Shown here one piece after another: positions 27,993 through 40,139 of a DNA stretch of 64,000 bases. The position numbers were made by a program, and so were the translations under genes. Source of the DNA: Myotis daubentonii (taxonomy: Eukaryota > Chordata > Mammalia > Chiroptera > Vespertilionidae); the NCBI RefSeq assembly GCF_963259705.1, contig NC_081844.1, positions 12,881,715 to 12,945,714 of the forward strand. The letters run 5' to 3'. The number at the start of each line of letters is the position of its first letter. Position 1 is the first letter of the stretch. Under the pieces are notes generated by a model. It saw nothing but the letters and a program-made list of their open reading frames with translations, was not told the origin of the DNA and made no database searches.

Positions 27993-28230
27993 GTTAACAC
28001 CCAAGAATATTTTTCCATTAATTTTTAGACAGAGTGGAAGAGAGAAGGAAAGACAGAAATACCAATGTGAGAGAAACATGTTGATTGGTTGCCTCCTGCA
28101 CATGCCCTGACCAGAGGCTGGTTTTGGGAGGAGACTGCAACCAAGGTACCTGCCCTTGACCGGAATGGAGCCTGAGATTCTTTGGTTGGTAGGCGGACAC
28201 TCTATCCACTGAGCCAAACCAACTAGGGCT
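27993..28230 (-). mobile_element. Ves SINE
   Basis: Reverse-oriented: 'taacacccaagaatattttt' at the left is the SINE 3' end, and 'tatccactgagccaaaccaa' with 'ctagggct' at the right is the tRNA-like head. Confidence 0.9.
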
Positions 28231-28315
28231 GAATTTTATTTGAAAGCCCTGCCACATTGTGCCCTTAATATCTGGATCTTATGTTAGAAATCAGATTTTT
28301 GTTTGTTTTGTTTTG

Positions 28316-28455
28316 TAATTTATTTTTAAATCACAGTTGACACACAATATTATATTCATTTCATGTGTACAACCTAGTGGTTAGATGTTTCTATATCTTT
28401 TGAAGTGATCCATCAAATAAGTCTAGTACTCATCTGACAACATAGACAATTATTA
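28316..28455 (-). mobile_element. L1 3' end relic
   Basis: 'cacagttgacacacaatatt' and 'tcatgtgtacaacctagtgg' are antisense L1 3' UTR sequence. A Helitron begins just after it. Confidence 0.55.
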
Positions 28456-28460
28456 CACTA

Positions 28461-28989
28461 CTAGAGGCCGGGTGCATGAAAATTCATGCACTGGAGGGGG
28501 GGGTCCCTCAGCCCAGACTGCCCCCTCTCATAGTCCGGGAGCCCTCAGGGGCAGGAGGCGACCCAGCAAACAGGGGAAGGCGATGCTCCCATCACACCTC
28601 TGCTGCTGCCACTGCCGACAGCGTAAGCCTCGGCCAGACCTGGTTACCTGCACCTCGGGCCGGCCCTGGGTGGCTGGGCAGCTGCCATCCGAGGCTTGCC
28701 TGTGCCTTGGGCCGGCCCTGGGCAGCTGGGGTGCTGAGGTGACTGGGGGACTCCAGAGGCAGGCACGTAGAGCGGCCAGGCCTGCCTAGGGGCGGGCCTG
28801 GCCTTACCGCACTCCTGCCACTCCGGCGGGGCTCAGGGGACTGGGTGCTGCCATCTTGTGTCTGTGGGCACCACCATCTTTAAGGACAGGGCAGTCAATT
28901 AGCATATTCTCTCCTTATTGGCTGTGGGCGCCGCCATCTTTGTGACAGCATGAGGGTCAATTAGCATATTCCCTCTTTATTTGATAGGA
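28461..28989 (-). mobile_element. HeliBat-type non-autonomous Helitron, 529 bp
   Basis: On the minus strand the 5' end reads TCCTATCAAATAAAGAGG preceded by A, and the 3' end is a short hairpin (CATGAATTTTCATGCACC) followed by CTAG and T. Both ends obey the Helitron A|T rule. The interior is strongly GC-rich. Confidence 0.9.
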
Positions 28990-30584
28990 TTATTGACTAT
29001 ATCTCCTATGTGGTACTTAGAAATCAGGGTTTTGAAGGTGACATAAAAGACCAGTTTGGATCTGAGGTGGGTGAAGGGGAAGTGAGTTTTCAACGGAGGA
29101 TGAAGCAGCAGAGGAGACCCACCAGCCCAGCTGGCCAGGTGCACACAGGGGGCCTGCTTTCCAAGGCGAGTGGTGAACTTAGAAGTTGGCAAACACCCTG
29201 GCTAATCCAGATAGCCTGAGAAACCAAAGAATTCAATAACCCCTCCCACAGAACACTTCTCATCTTTTACTTTAGCACAAACAAATACATTTGATTACCT
29301 CCCCCCTTTTCATTATTGGGAGAAGGTGTTAATCAAAGAGAAAATGTCCAAGAACAGGCAACAGTTGGGAGGAGAAATGAGAGGCCTAGATTTTTCCCAG
29401 ATCCCTGAACAGCCTCATCTCCCAGGCTCGGCGTGAGGTGTGGGGTCCCCCTTTCATAAAGCTGCACAAAACAGATGTGCAAGCTGATGGAAAATGTTAA
29501 TGGCTCATCCACCTCACATTACTTCTTTTTCTTATACCATTATCCTGGAAAAAAGTCCATTTAAGATATGAATCTGATTTTTAGTTAAAAATGCCCAATT
29601 CAGACATCAAAATCTGGCCTGAGTACAATTGTTCCCTGTTCACACTGGAAACAGGTTGAGTCAATGGCCCTCCTGATAGCCTGTAGTTTTACTGGAGTTG
29701 CCTCCACCCCAGCTCTTGTGAAATCCAGATCTGCCAGTCAGCTGAGTCTGAGGAATGATGTCTCCGTTGGTGGCTCCAGAATAGGGGCTGCTGTTTCACT
29801 AGAGACATCTCAGCCCCTTAATGGCCTGGTGTTCTCAGTTATAATATTCTAAATACACATTACAGAGCGAACGAGCATATTCATAACTGCTCTGTTGTGG
29901 CATTTAGATTTACCCTTGAAATTTATCTTTAATTTTTACAGTTGTCTCCTTAACCATGTATATTACTCCCTTCTTCAAACAGCCTGTCTTGCTGCTGCAG
30001 TTTTTCTAGAAACCAAAGCATAATTAAATATTAAATTAATATTTCATTTAAAATTAAATAGCAAAGGCTTCTGTCTCATCTTTCACTTGTGCACTGCTGT
30101 TCTCACCTCATGTTCTCTGTCCTGTACCCACAAAGCAGGCCCCACCTCTTAATCATTTGTTCCTATATTATCTTTGTCCTTTTCTTTCTTTAATTGATGA
30201 CACTGAACTTTTGCTACCTGGAAACAAACGGATGTAGGGAGAGATTTTATTGTATCAAAGGTTATAGACAACTTCATTCAACAGCTTAATGACTCAACCC
30301 CACCCATCTCCACTTCACAAAGAAGAATTTCACTGCATCAAGCAAATAATGGTCTTGGAATCACATGATGCAACAACTTACAAGGGGTTTTAGAGGCCAT
30401 TTAGCCCAAAATTTTGTCTTTGCAAAGAAATAAAGTAAAGTCTCTCTGGCCTGGTCATAGGTCAGGATCTGGAACTAAGACAGAGCCCAGGCTATGCTGC
30501 CTTTATCTCCACCACACAATCAAATGCTATTAAAAAAAAAAGTATGACTTGGGAAAATTAAAATGTTAATTGAATGTAGCCTTT

Positions 30585-30860
30585 AAAAATTTATTGATTT
30601 CACTAGGGTACTGTCAAGGGCAGGGGGAAAAAAAGGACACATATGTAATACCCTTTGTAATACTTTAAGCAATAAAAACAAACAAACAAAATTTATTGAT
30701 TTCAGAGAGGAAGGGAGAGGGAGAGAGAGATAGAAACATCAATGATGAGAGAGAATCATTGATCAGCTGCCTCCTGTACGTATCCTACTGGGCATGTGCC
30801 CTGACTGGAAATCGAACCATGAATCGAACAATGCTCAACTACCGAGACATACCAGCCGGG
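30585..30860 (-). mobile_element. Ves SINE interrupted by an L1 insert
   Basis: Reverse-oriented SINE (gctgcctcctgtacgtatcc, ccctgactggaaatcgaacc). Flanked by TGAATGTAGCCTTT at 30571-30584 and TGAATGTAGCATTT at 30861-30874. An 85-bp L1 tail splits it near its 3' end. Confidence 0.9.
30603..30687 (+). mobile_element. Nested L1 3' tail, 85 bp
   Basis: 'gacacatatgtaataccctt' through 'aagcaataaaaacaaacaaa' is a bat L1 3' end. It is bounded by a perfect 17-bp duplication of SINE sequence, AAAATTTATTGATTTCA, at 30586-30602 and 30688-30704. Confidence 0.88.
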
Positions 30861-32949
30861 TGAATGTAGCATTTGAATGTTGGACACATGAAGAGTGGGG
30901 CAGAAGGTAGATGACTGGAGGAGGAATTTGAAGGAAGTGGGGGGGAGAGGGAAACCAAATTCATAGCACAAAGAAGGCAGATGTCAGGGAATCAATTTGT
31001 AGGATCAAAGCCCCTTGAAGACAAGGACACTGAGAGGGAAAAGCAGAAGTCCTAAAGTGGCAGGAGGGCAGGAGCTAACCTGTGCACACCTAAGTTCCTC
31101 CACAAGGCAGGCTGTTTCTTCACGCCTTCCAGTCCTGACAACCGAGTGACCCTCTTTGACCACCTGGAAAGGTATTCCTTGAGGCAGGTTTTCTCCTCTG
31201 CTTGCATGTCAAAGTCCATCTTCTGATTTGGTGCTTACCTGGCAGTCACAGATTTTAGTTTTTTTAAGTAGGCTTTCCCCCTCATTGTTTTCTTAATTCT
31301 TAGAGAGGGCTGTGAATTAGGGTAGGACTGGAGAGATCCCATCGTTCTGTGGGCTATAGTCCTCAGGAGACGGTGGGCACTGTGCACTTCTGATAAGAGT
31401 GAGGATCCTTTGCTGCAGATGAAAGCACATACGCACATACACACATCTGGGCTCAATCTTTCTAGACTTTTATGGGTCTCTTGATGGCCAGCCACAAACT
31501 CCACGATGACCCTAGGCTCCAGCTGGAGGCTGACTAGTGAGGACAACTGAATCCTAGGTCCACACCCCAGATTGGCAGCCAAGTGAGCACTCGGATCTTC
31601 CCTTTCCCCATCAGCTTAGTTGTCTCCTCTCAAATTTCTGAAAAGGAACTCCATCAGTGCTTGATGTTGCCATCTTGATGATCAGTAGTCCTATTGCTCA
31701 AGGGGATCAGTACCTCCTGCCTGCAGTGTAAATGCTGTCTTTGTCAGGGTTGACCAGGACTCTAACAAGGAATCCCTTTCCCATGTTTCCCAGTGACCCC
31801 TATAACAGAAGTGAAGGCAAAAGCTGGAATAAGCATTATCTGGTATCTGTGCCTCCTCTTAAGGAAACAAAAAAAATATCATATAGAATTTATACATCTC
31901 ACCAACCCTTTGGAAAAATTAATATTGAGCGCCAGCCAGCTTTTATTATTATTTTTAAATGAGTAGTTCCCAGTAGATATTTTTAGTGAAGTACTATTTA
32001 CTTATAAAAGAAACTCTTCACACATTGCTCATAGTCTACATCTATTTGTTGGGTCCAAGATATGTAAGTAACCTTATATCTTATACCCACAATCAAATGA
32101 GAAATGACACATAAGATCCAGGCTCTCAGGAGAAATATTATGAAATCTCAAGGTATTGATGAAAGTTTTTCCAAGGCTGATCCAAATGGGATTTAGATTC
32201 TGTGGCAGTTGAAATGTGTATTATTAAACTCCTTAAGCAAACCCAAATGACTCCCAGTGGAGGATTAAGACATTCTATGTATAGCAAAGACGAAATTCTC
32301 ATGTCTGAGTTTTCTCTATTGAATTCCCCCTTGATTACCTCCTGTAATATTTAACTTCATTCCATGCCATAATTATTTAATAAAAGGTAAATATAAATTA
32401 TATTTCAGTGGGGATGTGACCTTTTACCTTAATGTTATGTTACTGAAGAAAGACATAGATAAATAGAGTCTATAGATTGAAGTGTATTTTTAATTTACTC
32501 TGTTTTTGCCTTGCCAGCATTTCTCTGTGTCCCTGTCAGCTAGGAGGTTGGCAGGGCCTCGCAGCCCCCGCACTCCATGTGGTGTGAGAGGTTGTAAATT
32601 CACACTGATGATGGCGGTTAATGATCTGGTTGGCCCTCAGAGACCATCTTGGTGCTGGTCCTGGGCACCTCAGTAGCTAATAGAGGTTGACTTGCCTCAC
32701 ACCAGGCCTGAAAAGAGAGAACACCAGGAGGTGAGGTGGGGAGAAGCAGAATCAAGATGAGGCTGAATCCATAGGGTACAAAAACAACTGGCCAGTTGGG
32801 AAGTCAGTTTAAGTAAAACTTACAGTCCAACCTCGAGTTGAACACTTGAAACATTAGCTCACTTTTCCCTTATGGTTTGGTGTTGACTAAACAGTTTTGA
32901 CTTCTGATTTTTACTTCCAATGTTCACTTGATTAAATGGCATTGAGTGC

Positions 32950-32952
<3 letters not shown>

Positions 32953-32980
<28 letters not shown>

Positions 32981-32981
32981 T
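32953..32981 (+). repeat. (TG)n microsatellite
   Basis: Pure TG run. Confidence 0.9.
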
Positions 32982-34079
32982 ACACATGTGTGGCTCTTCT
33001 CTGTCCATATAGATGACAGTGTGTTTTATTGCAGCTTTTTTCATTTTGGATACACACATAACCCATTCCACAGCAGGTGCCTATAAAGTCTGGCAGAGTC
33101 CACCAAAGCAAAGCAAACCAAACCAAACAAAATAAAAACACTCAACATAAGAAATAGATGGGTATGCCTAATCTACATATTCGGTTTAAAACATGAATTG
33201 CTGACCCAGTGTGGCCAAGATAGTCTTCTATTTCTGATTTAGGGGGGAATGAGGAGGGTTGGGCAAGATAAACCAGACATCACCCCGTGCTCTCTCTAAT
33301 AGGAGAGAGCAGTGGGTACAAATGTAGGATACGTTCTATGAAAGGGAAACCATCATCTCCATCCACCTCTGCTTACTGATGAGAGCCCTTTAGAGAAACC
33401 CTCTGCCGGCAGCAGAAAGGACTGAGGAATAAGAGGAGTGGAGCCCTTGTGGCCACTAGAGCTCCAGTGAGAGGGGTGAGACCCAGCCTGGGAGAGTAGC
33501 CATGCAAATGGGAAGGAAGGGACAAGGGCAGTAATGGAGAGAGTGAGTGGCTTAGAGGGGATTGGGGGAGGGGGGTTAGATTTTCTACTGTGTGGCTAGT
33601 GCCTCACTTTATAGTGAGCACATTGTGAGGACACCCATATCCATGACTTGCGTTTTCTCCATGTAGGAAAATCAGCACCTTAGGTAACGAAATGGTGCAT
33701 ATTTGACAAGAGACCAGGCAATGATTGATTTAGAGCATTTTGTCACCAAGTCTGTTCGCCCTGCAGCATGGGGCAGCTGCTTGTGTTTACTGATTGATAC
33801 CAAATGGGGCCTCCTCCCACAGTGGCAGGGAAGTCAGGCAGCCCAGGCTCCCTCTCCAGGTCTGCAGGGCTTTATGGAAGCTGGGGAGGCAGCATGGAGG
33901 GGTGTAGGAGTGGGTGATAGGAAACAGAGGGTGGAATGGCCACTTTTCAACACTTTCTCGGCTCTTCACCAGCTCTGGTCCAGTAGCTAAGTACGGAGGG
34001 GTAGCCTTAGGCCCAGGGGCTGCTGACACTCCTGGCTGGGGCTTGGAACAACATCTCTAGCTGTACACAGGAAAAGTTA

Positions 34080-34260
34080 GGAGCACAGGCCTTGGACTAA
34101 AGAACCTGGGTACAGATTCCACCTCCACTGCCTGGAACTGCATTTAAAATGAAGATGAAACCCACATCATGAGGTTGTCATGAGGGTAAATGAGCTAATG
34201 TGTGTAAAAGGCTTGGTATAGTGCGGGTACCATGGTAAGTCTTCAGTAAACTCTAACTGT
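34080..34260 (+). mobile_element. MIR SINE
   Basis: 'ggactaaagaacctgggtac', 'gaggttgtcatgagggtaaa' and 'gtgtgtaaaaggcttggtat' follow sense MIR. Confidence 0.7.
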
Positions 34261-35512
34261 GTAAATAACGGTTTTCACGATTAAATATTACTGCCACTAA
34301 AAATACTGTTATTCAAGAAAAAGACTGCAGAAAAGAGCCCAGAGATAACCAAGATGGCGGCATAGGTAAACACCTGAACTTGCTGCTGCACACAACCACA
34401 TTAAAACTATAACTAAAAGACAAAATAAATATCATCCAGAACCATGGGAAGGCTGGCTGAGTGGAAATTCTACAACTAGAAGGAAAGAGAAAAGCACATT
34501 GAGTCTGGTAGGAGGTGCAAAGGTGTGGAAGTGTGGAGGTATGGAAGCACATGTGAAAGGGGCTAGCAGCTGGGTACGCTGTTGTCTTTATCAATCAAGA
34601 GGGAGATACAGGCTCCCGACTGCTCTGAACTCCAGTTTTGGGTGAGAATTTGGGAACCCAGACTCATACAGAGAGAAACTGTACTGTCTGGCATCAGACC
34701 AGAACGTGAGGGCGGCTTTCTGACAGAGGTGCTTGCAGCATTCATTGTTCCTGCACGTGGCCGTGGGACACAGATCCCAGGACCTCTCCAAGGCAGAGCA
34801 GACTGGCAGCCATTGTGGTTTGCTCCACCCTGATGAGTCCCTGAGACCCCACCCCACCCTATTTATAACCGCACCCAAGCTGTGTGCAGAGGCTTTTGCA
34901 TATGAATGGCCTGGCCTTTCTCCACCTAAAAAAAAAAAAAAAACTGTCAAGCTGTAGCTGGGTCAGAGAACCCCGGAGCTTCCAAAAGAAGGCTTAAGGC
35001 TCATCAGCAGCCTGCATTACTTCACAGCTGTGCCTCATCTGGGCACCTCCAAACCCCACACAAAGAGGAGGAATCTGCAGATCTCTCTTTAGCTCCTTCT
35101 GGGTGGCCTCAGGCAGTGGCTGACTTTGCACCTCTTGGAGATCCAAGAGCCAGTCTACCCAGTGGTCAGAGTGAGACCATCCAGATTACAACTTCTCAGA
35201 TCCATAAGAGACACACTCAGGGTCAGATTCAGTGAGCGCCAAAGCCCCACTGAAGCAAGTTCTGCCCCACAAGGGTGTCTCCAGCACAGAAGTTCTCCCA
35301 TTGTAGACACAACTGGTCCTCACAGCCAATTGACCTGAAGATCAATTCTTCCTAGTGACACCAATAGCAATCAAGGCTTAACTACAACAAGACTGTGCAC
35401 ACAACCCACAAAGGGGTGCACCAAGAGTGTCCACCTCAGGTAATTAGGGAGGCTGAGCCACTGGGATACCTAGCACACAAAGCCACTCTATCAACACAGG
35501 GAAGCAGCCAAA

Positions 35513-36358
35513 ATGCGGAGACAAAGAAACAGGTCACAAATGAGAGAAATGGAGGAAAGAAAACTACTGGATATAGAGTTCAAAACCACGGCTATAAGGT
35601 TACTCCAGAATCCTCTAGAAACCTCCAAGAAATATAATGAGACCCTCAAGGATATGAAAAGGATCAATTAGAAATTAAGCATACACTGACTGAAATAAAG
35701 AATAATATACAGAGATTCAACAGCAAACAAGAGGATCCCAAGAATCAAGTCAAAGATTTGAAATACAAAGAAGCAAAAAACATGCAACTGGAAAAGCAAG
35801 AGGAAAAAAGAATCCAAAAATATGAAGATAGTGCAAGGAGCCTCTGGGACAACTTCAAGCATACCCACATCCGAATTATGGGGGTGCCAGAAGAAGAGAG
35901 AGAGCAAGATATTGAAAACCTATTTGAAGAAATAATGACAGAAAACTTCCCCTACCTGGCGAAAGAAATAGACTTACAAGTCCAGGAAGTGCAGAGAACC
36001 CCAAACAAAAGGAATCCAAAGAGGACCACACTAAGATATCATAATATTTTATAAAATGCTAAGGGCAAAAGACAAAGAGACAATATTAAAAGCAGCAAGA
36101 GAAAAAACAGTTACCTACAAGGGGGTACCCATAAGACTGTCAGCTGATTTCTCAACAGAAACTATGCAGGCCAGAAGGGAGTGGCAAGAAATATTCAAAG
36201 TGATGAATAGCCAGAACCTACAACCAAGATTACTCTACCCAGCAAAGCTATCATTTAGAATTGAAGGTCAGATAAAGAGCTTCACAGACAAGAAAAAGCT
36301 AAAGGAGTTCATCACTGCCAAACCAGTATTATATGAAATGCTGAAGGGTATTATTTAA
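35513..36358 (+). pseudogene. L1 ORF1p-like gene, frameshifted
   Basis: ORF1p is the RNA-binding chaperone of L1 elements. Three segments are recognisable: a start region beginning MRRQRNRSQMREMEER at 35513, a coiled-coil-like then RRM-like part to 36053 (HIRIMGVPEEEREQDIENLF), and a C-terminal part 36056-36358 (MLRAKDKETILKAAREK, then the family's REWQEIFKVM block). The first break is near 35665 (TAG and a frame change), the second near 36053 (TAA). Not translatable as one protein. Confidence 0.8.
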
Positions 36359-36534
36359 GAAGAGGAAGAAGAAGAAAAAGGTAAAGAAAAATTATGAACA
36401 ACAAAGTGACAACAAATACATATCTATCAACAGGTGAATCTAAAAATCAAGTGAATAAAAAATCTGACGAACAGAATAAACTGGTGAATAGAATAGAATC
36501 AGGGACATAGAAAGGGAGTGGACTGACAATTCTC

Positions 36535-36680
36535 GTGGGGAAGAGGGTGTGGGGGGTGGGGGAAGAGACTGGACAAAAATCGTACACCTATGGAGGAGGT
36601 CAGTGGGGGGCCGGTAAAGGGGGGGGGTGGGAGTGGGGGGGTGGGAACCAGGTGGAGAGGAGCTGGGGGGGGAGGAACAA
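36535..36680 (+). repeat. G-rich tract in the 3' region of the HAL1-like element
   Basis: Repeated G runs (GGGG with single T or A interruptions), typical of L1 3' UTR polypurine tracts and able to form G-quadruplexes in principle. Confidence 0.8.
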
Positions 36681-37259
36681 CTGTAATAATCTGAACAATA
36701 AAGATTTATTTTTTTTAGAAAGAAAAAGACTGCAGAAATTGCTGTTATTATAATGCTAAGTGGTGAAAACAAGTTTACAGAATGATTCTGATTATACACC
36801 CGGGTCTTCTTGCATGTGTTTCTGAGTAAGATGGTAATGTGAATGCAAATGTGTAACCTGCCCCCCTCTCCCCCCGAATATAGAGGAGGATATTTTCAAC
36901 AAAACATAACAATGAGGGAGGTAGTATTCAGGTTTGAGACTAGGCTGTGTGACCAGCATGCCAGCCGCCGCGCGGGTGTGCGCCCACGGGGCTGTGTTGG
37001 CGGATGTGTGAAAACTGGACTCGTCCTTCGCCTCCGGGAAAAGGAGAGCAGGGCCTGGAAGTGACGGAGGAAGGCCTGACCAAACCTCTGGGGTCTCCAC
37101 TGTCCCCACCTCAGGCCAGGGACGCGAGCAGAGACTGGGAGAGGAGACTTAACAAGCTGTACCCAGAGAAGTTATCCTTTATGCGTGTGGAAAACAGAAA
37201 GACACTCTATTTCAAGGGCTCAGAGATTTCCATTCTTATTTTCACTGATACAACCTGAC

Positions 37260-39330
37260 TGTGGGAGAATTGAATCAACGAAGAATGCAAGAATGGAAAG
37301 GTTATGGTATCACACAAGTACTGGGCAGCAGACAGTGCAGTTAAATACAGAGTATTTAAATTATTGTTAATATGACTATGCAGCTTAATGTAATTATGAA
37401 AATTAATGTCTAAAAGATACTGATCATCCAAAGTTTAATAATAGTAATATTAGCTGACAATAAAAACATAACTAACAATAAAAACATAAAAGTAAAGAGA
37501 ATGAGGTCAGGAAATTAAAGGTAAGTTATATATATGAAGTCTCAACAGACTCAAGTAATTAGAAAAGATAAAATATTTTTTAAGAAATCTAAAGGTATTG
37601 CTTTAAATTAAAATAGGATGTGTATCTTCCTAATCACTAGAGGAAAATATATACATGAAAAACTATTAGAAAGACAGGGATATGTGGAAGGATAAATTTA
37701 TAGTAGCAATTATGTATAAAATATGTTAAATAATGTGATCAAAAGATATATTAAATAATATATTTGAAGCATTAGCCACAGAACACAGACAAACTAGTAT
37801 ATATTAATTCATAAAACACTTAATAAATTCCAAAACACAGATATTCTCTAAGCCACCTTTTAAAAATCCAATCCAATTAACTAGAATAAATAATTAACAA
37901 TTTAATACCTAACTACCTAGAAATTTTAGGGTATTCTCTTGGAAACAAAAGGAAGATAAAATTAGAAATATGGCTATTAAGAAAGTTACAACAAAGAGGT
38001 GGGGGAGAATCAGAAATAGAGGATTTGAATTTCACACAAATTACTATTGTAGAATCAATGTTAGAGCATTTAAAATATTGATGACATACATGCTTTTCCT
38101 AAAAAATACAATGATAATGAGATATCAAGAATGATTCCAAGGTTTTCCATTGGCAAGCTGATGGACAATTTGCTGAAAATCCCTTGGGCTTGGGGTATCT
38201 TGAGTGGGTGGAGTCTAGGGGACATCCAAGTAGAAATTTCCAGCCCATAGTTGGAATAGATAGGCTGAACCTTGGGCAAGTGAACTGCACTGGACATAAA
38301 GATTTGTGATAGTCAGCATATGGCTTGACAAAGAAATCATGGGGGCACTGATGAGGCTTGAGCAGGAGTTGTGTAGCTGAGCAGAAGACTGTCTTGGCAG
38401 CTGTGGAGAAGAGCATCCCATCTGCAAGACACTGAGGAAGAGCAGTCCTGTAAGCAGGCTGAGAGCATCACTAGGGACATAGAGTGACTGGCAGTGTGTA
38501 TTCTGGAAAGCACATGGGTTGAAGTATTTCCAGTGTTAAGTGCTAACTTGAGTTTAAGATAAGAATGGAAAAGTGCCTCTTGGTTTGGCTAAAATGTTAT
38601 TCGGTGACTTTGACAGAGCCATTTCACTGGGGTTCTTTGAAACTTTTGGTCAAGAAGTAATATCCATGCTATAAAAGTTTTATGGAGCATAGGATAAAAT
38701 ATAGAAAGCTTTTCAATTTACTGTTCAAAGCTGGTATAAAATAAAAATCAATCAGAGGCTGGATAGCACCATGAGCACAATCCCAGTTATTGATATAGAC
38801 ACAAATTCCCAGCAACAATAATAATAACTGACATTTGTTGACAATATGTGTTAGGCACTATTCTCGGTAATTAAATTGATTTAATCTTCACACCAATAGT
38901 CTTAAGAAAATATTAACAAATTGAATCCAGAAATATACTAAGTAAATTATATACCATACTCATGAATAAACATTTAATTGTGGAAATATTGGGAGAAGAT
39001 TAATATGATTGTAATTTTCTGAAATTCTAATAAGTTCTGATAAAAGCATGCTAACTAATATCTGTCTCGAATAGCCAACACCACATTTGGTGGTGAAACA
39101 TTAGTGTCATTTAAAGGACAGCAAGCAAAATATCCATCCCCATCCTTGTTTTTAGACACTATTTGGGAAGTTTTAGCCAACACAAGAATGGGATTAAAAT
39201 AATTAAATGGGATCAATATGTCCATCAACAGGAGATAAAATGGTCATAACATATAGATGCTATTAATGTACAAGCTTAAGAATGAACAAAAAAAAATGAC
39301 ATCTGTCAGGGATTTGGATTCAAAATAACA
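37260..39330 (+). mobile_element. Degraded L1 ORF2 remnants
   Basis: 'attgaatccagaaatatact', 'ccaacaccacatttggtggt', 'catccccatccttgttttta' and 'gttttagccaacacaag' follow L1 reverse-transcriptase DNA in order. Strongly decayed; the upstream part is assigned weakly. The MIR relic at 38845 lies in it. Confidence 0.45.
38845..38925 (-). mobile_element. MIR relic
   Basis: 'gttaggcactattctcgg' and 'aatcttcacaccaatagtc' resemble antisense MIR. Confidence 0.45.
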
Positions 39331-39334
39331 GGTA

Positions 39335-39470
39335 GCTACAATTAATTAAGATCTTTTACGTGCCAAGAACTGTGCTGGGGCATCATATAAATTGTTTCAT
39401 TTAATTTTGATGGCAAACTCATAAGATGAATTATAAACAGAAGCTCACCAAAATTAATGGTCAAGATCTA
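39335..39470 (-). mobile_element. MIR relic
   Basis: 'tttacgtgccaagaactgtg' and 'ttcatttaattttgatggc' match antisense MIR; interrupted on the right by a SINE. Confidence 0.5.
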
Positions 39471-39481
39471 AAGCTGATTCT

Positions 39482-39695
39482 CTTTTTTTAAAAAAAAAAT
39501 ATTTTTATTTATTTCAGAGAAGAAGGGAGAGGGAGAAAGACATAGAAACATCAAAGATGAGAGAGAATCATTGAGTGGCTGCCTCCTGCACACTGGGGAT
39601 TGACCCTGCAACCCGGGCATGTGCCCTGACCGGGAATCAAACCATGACCTGGTTCACAGGTAGATGCTCAACCACTGAGCCATATCTGCTGGGCG
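39482..39695 (-). mobile_element. Ves SINE with 13-bp target duplication
   Basis: Reverse SINE (gctgcctcctgcacactggg, accactgagccatatctgct). TAAAGCTGATTCT is duplicated perfectly at 39469-39481 and 39696-39708. Confidence 0.95.
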
Positions 39696-39987
39696 TAAAG
39701 CTGATTCTATTAATGACTATGCCATATATTGCCACACTACTCTCATACATACTGTCTGCACAGACATATGAAAACGTAAAGTGTTTTTAGGTTCTAGGAA
39801 AACTCTTAGCAAATGTGAAGAGAGGGTAATCATAGTCATAATAAAAAACAACAAAAAATGAAATACATAGCAAAAAATAAAAGTGAGCAACCAAAAACTT
39901 ATCACCTATATGATAAGCAATGCACATTTTATTGTTGGACCTAAAGAAGAACTCTTATATGTATGAATATGTAAACACAAGCACACA

Positions 39988-39989
<2 letters not shown>

Positions 39990-40022
<33 letters not shown>

Positions 40023-40034
40023 TGTGTGTGTGTA
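39990..40034 (+). repeat. (TG)n microsatellite
   Basis: Long TG run with one TACG interruption near 40019. Confidence 0.9.
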
Positions 40035-40139
40035 CTAACCAGATTTGGAGTTGGGCTGCTCTGTGATCTTTCTACATATAATACCTATGAACACATTGGG
40101 ATATGTTATTGTAACATGGTTACAGTCAGAGTGTTAAAA

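Larger units (their letters stand above)
34334..36719 (+). mobile_element. ORF1-only L1-derived element (HAL1-like), 2.4 kb, with 19-bp target duplication
   Basis: A complete insertion bounded by AAGAAAAAGACTGCAGAAA at 34315-34333 and 36720-36738. It begins with an L1-type 5' region (aaccaagatggcggcatagg), carries a broken L1 ORF1 (about 35513-36358), then only 360 bp of G-rich 3' sequence with AATAAA near its end. There is no ORF2, so it fits the half-LINE-1 (HAL1) class or an internally deleted L1. Confidence 0.85.

Noticed and set aside
36440..36799. 119-codon Pro/Ser-rich frame on the - strand
   Set aside because: Complement of the G-rich 3' tract of the HAL1-like element.
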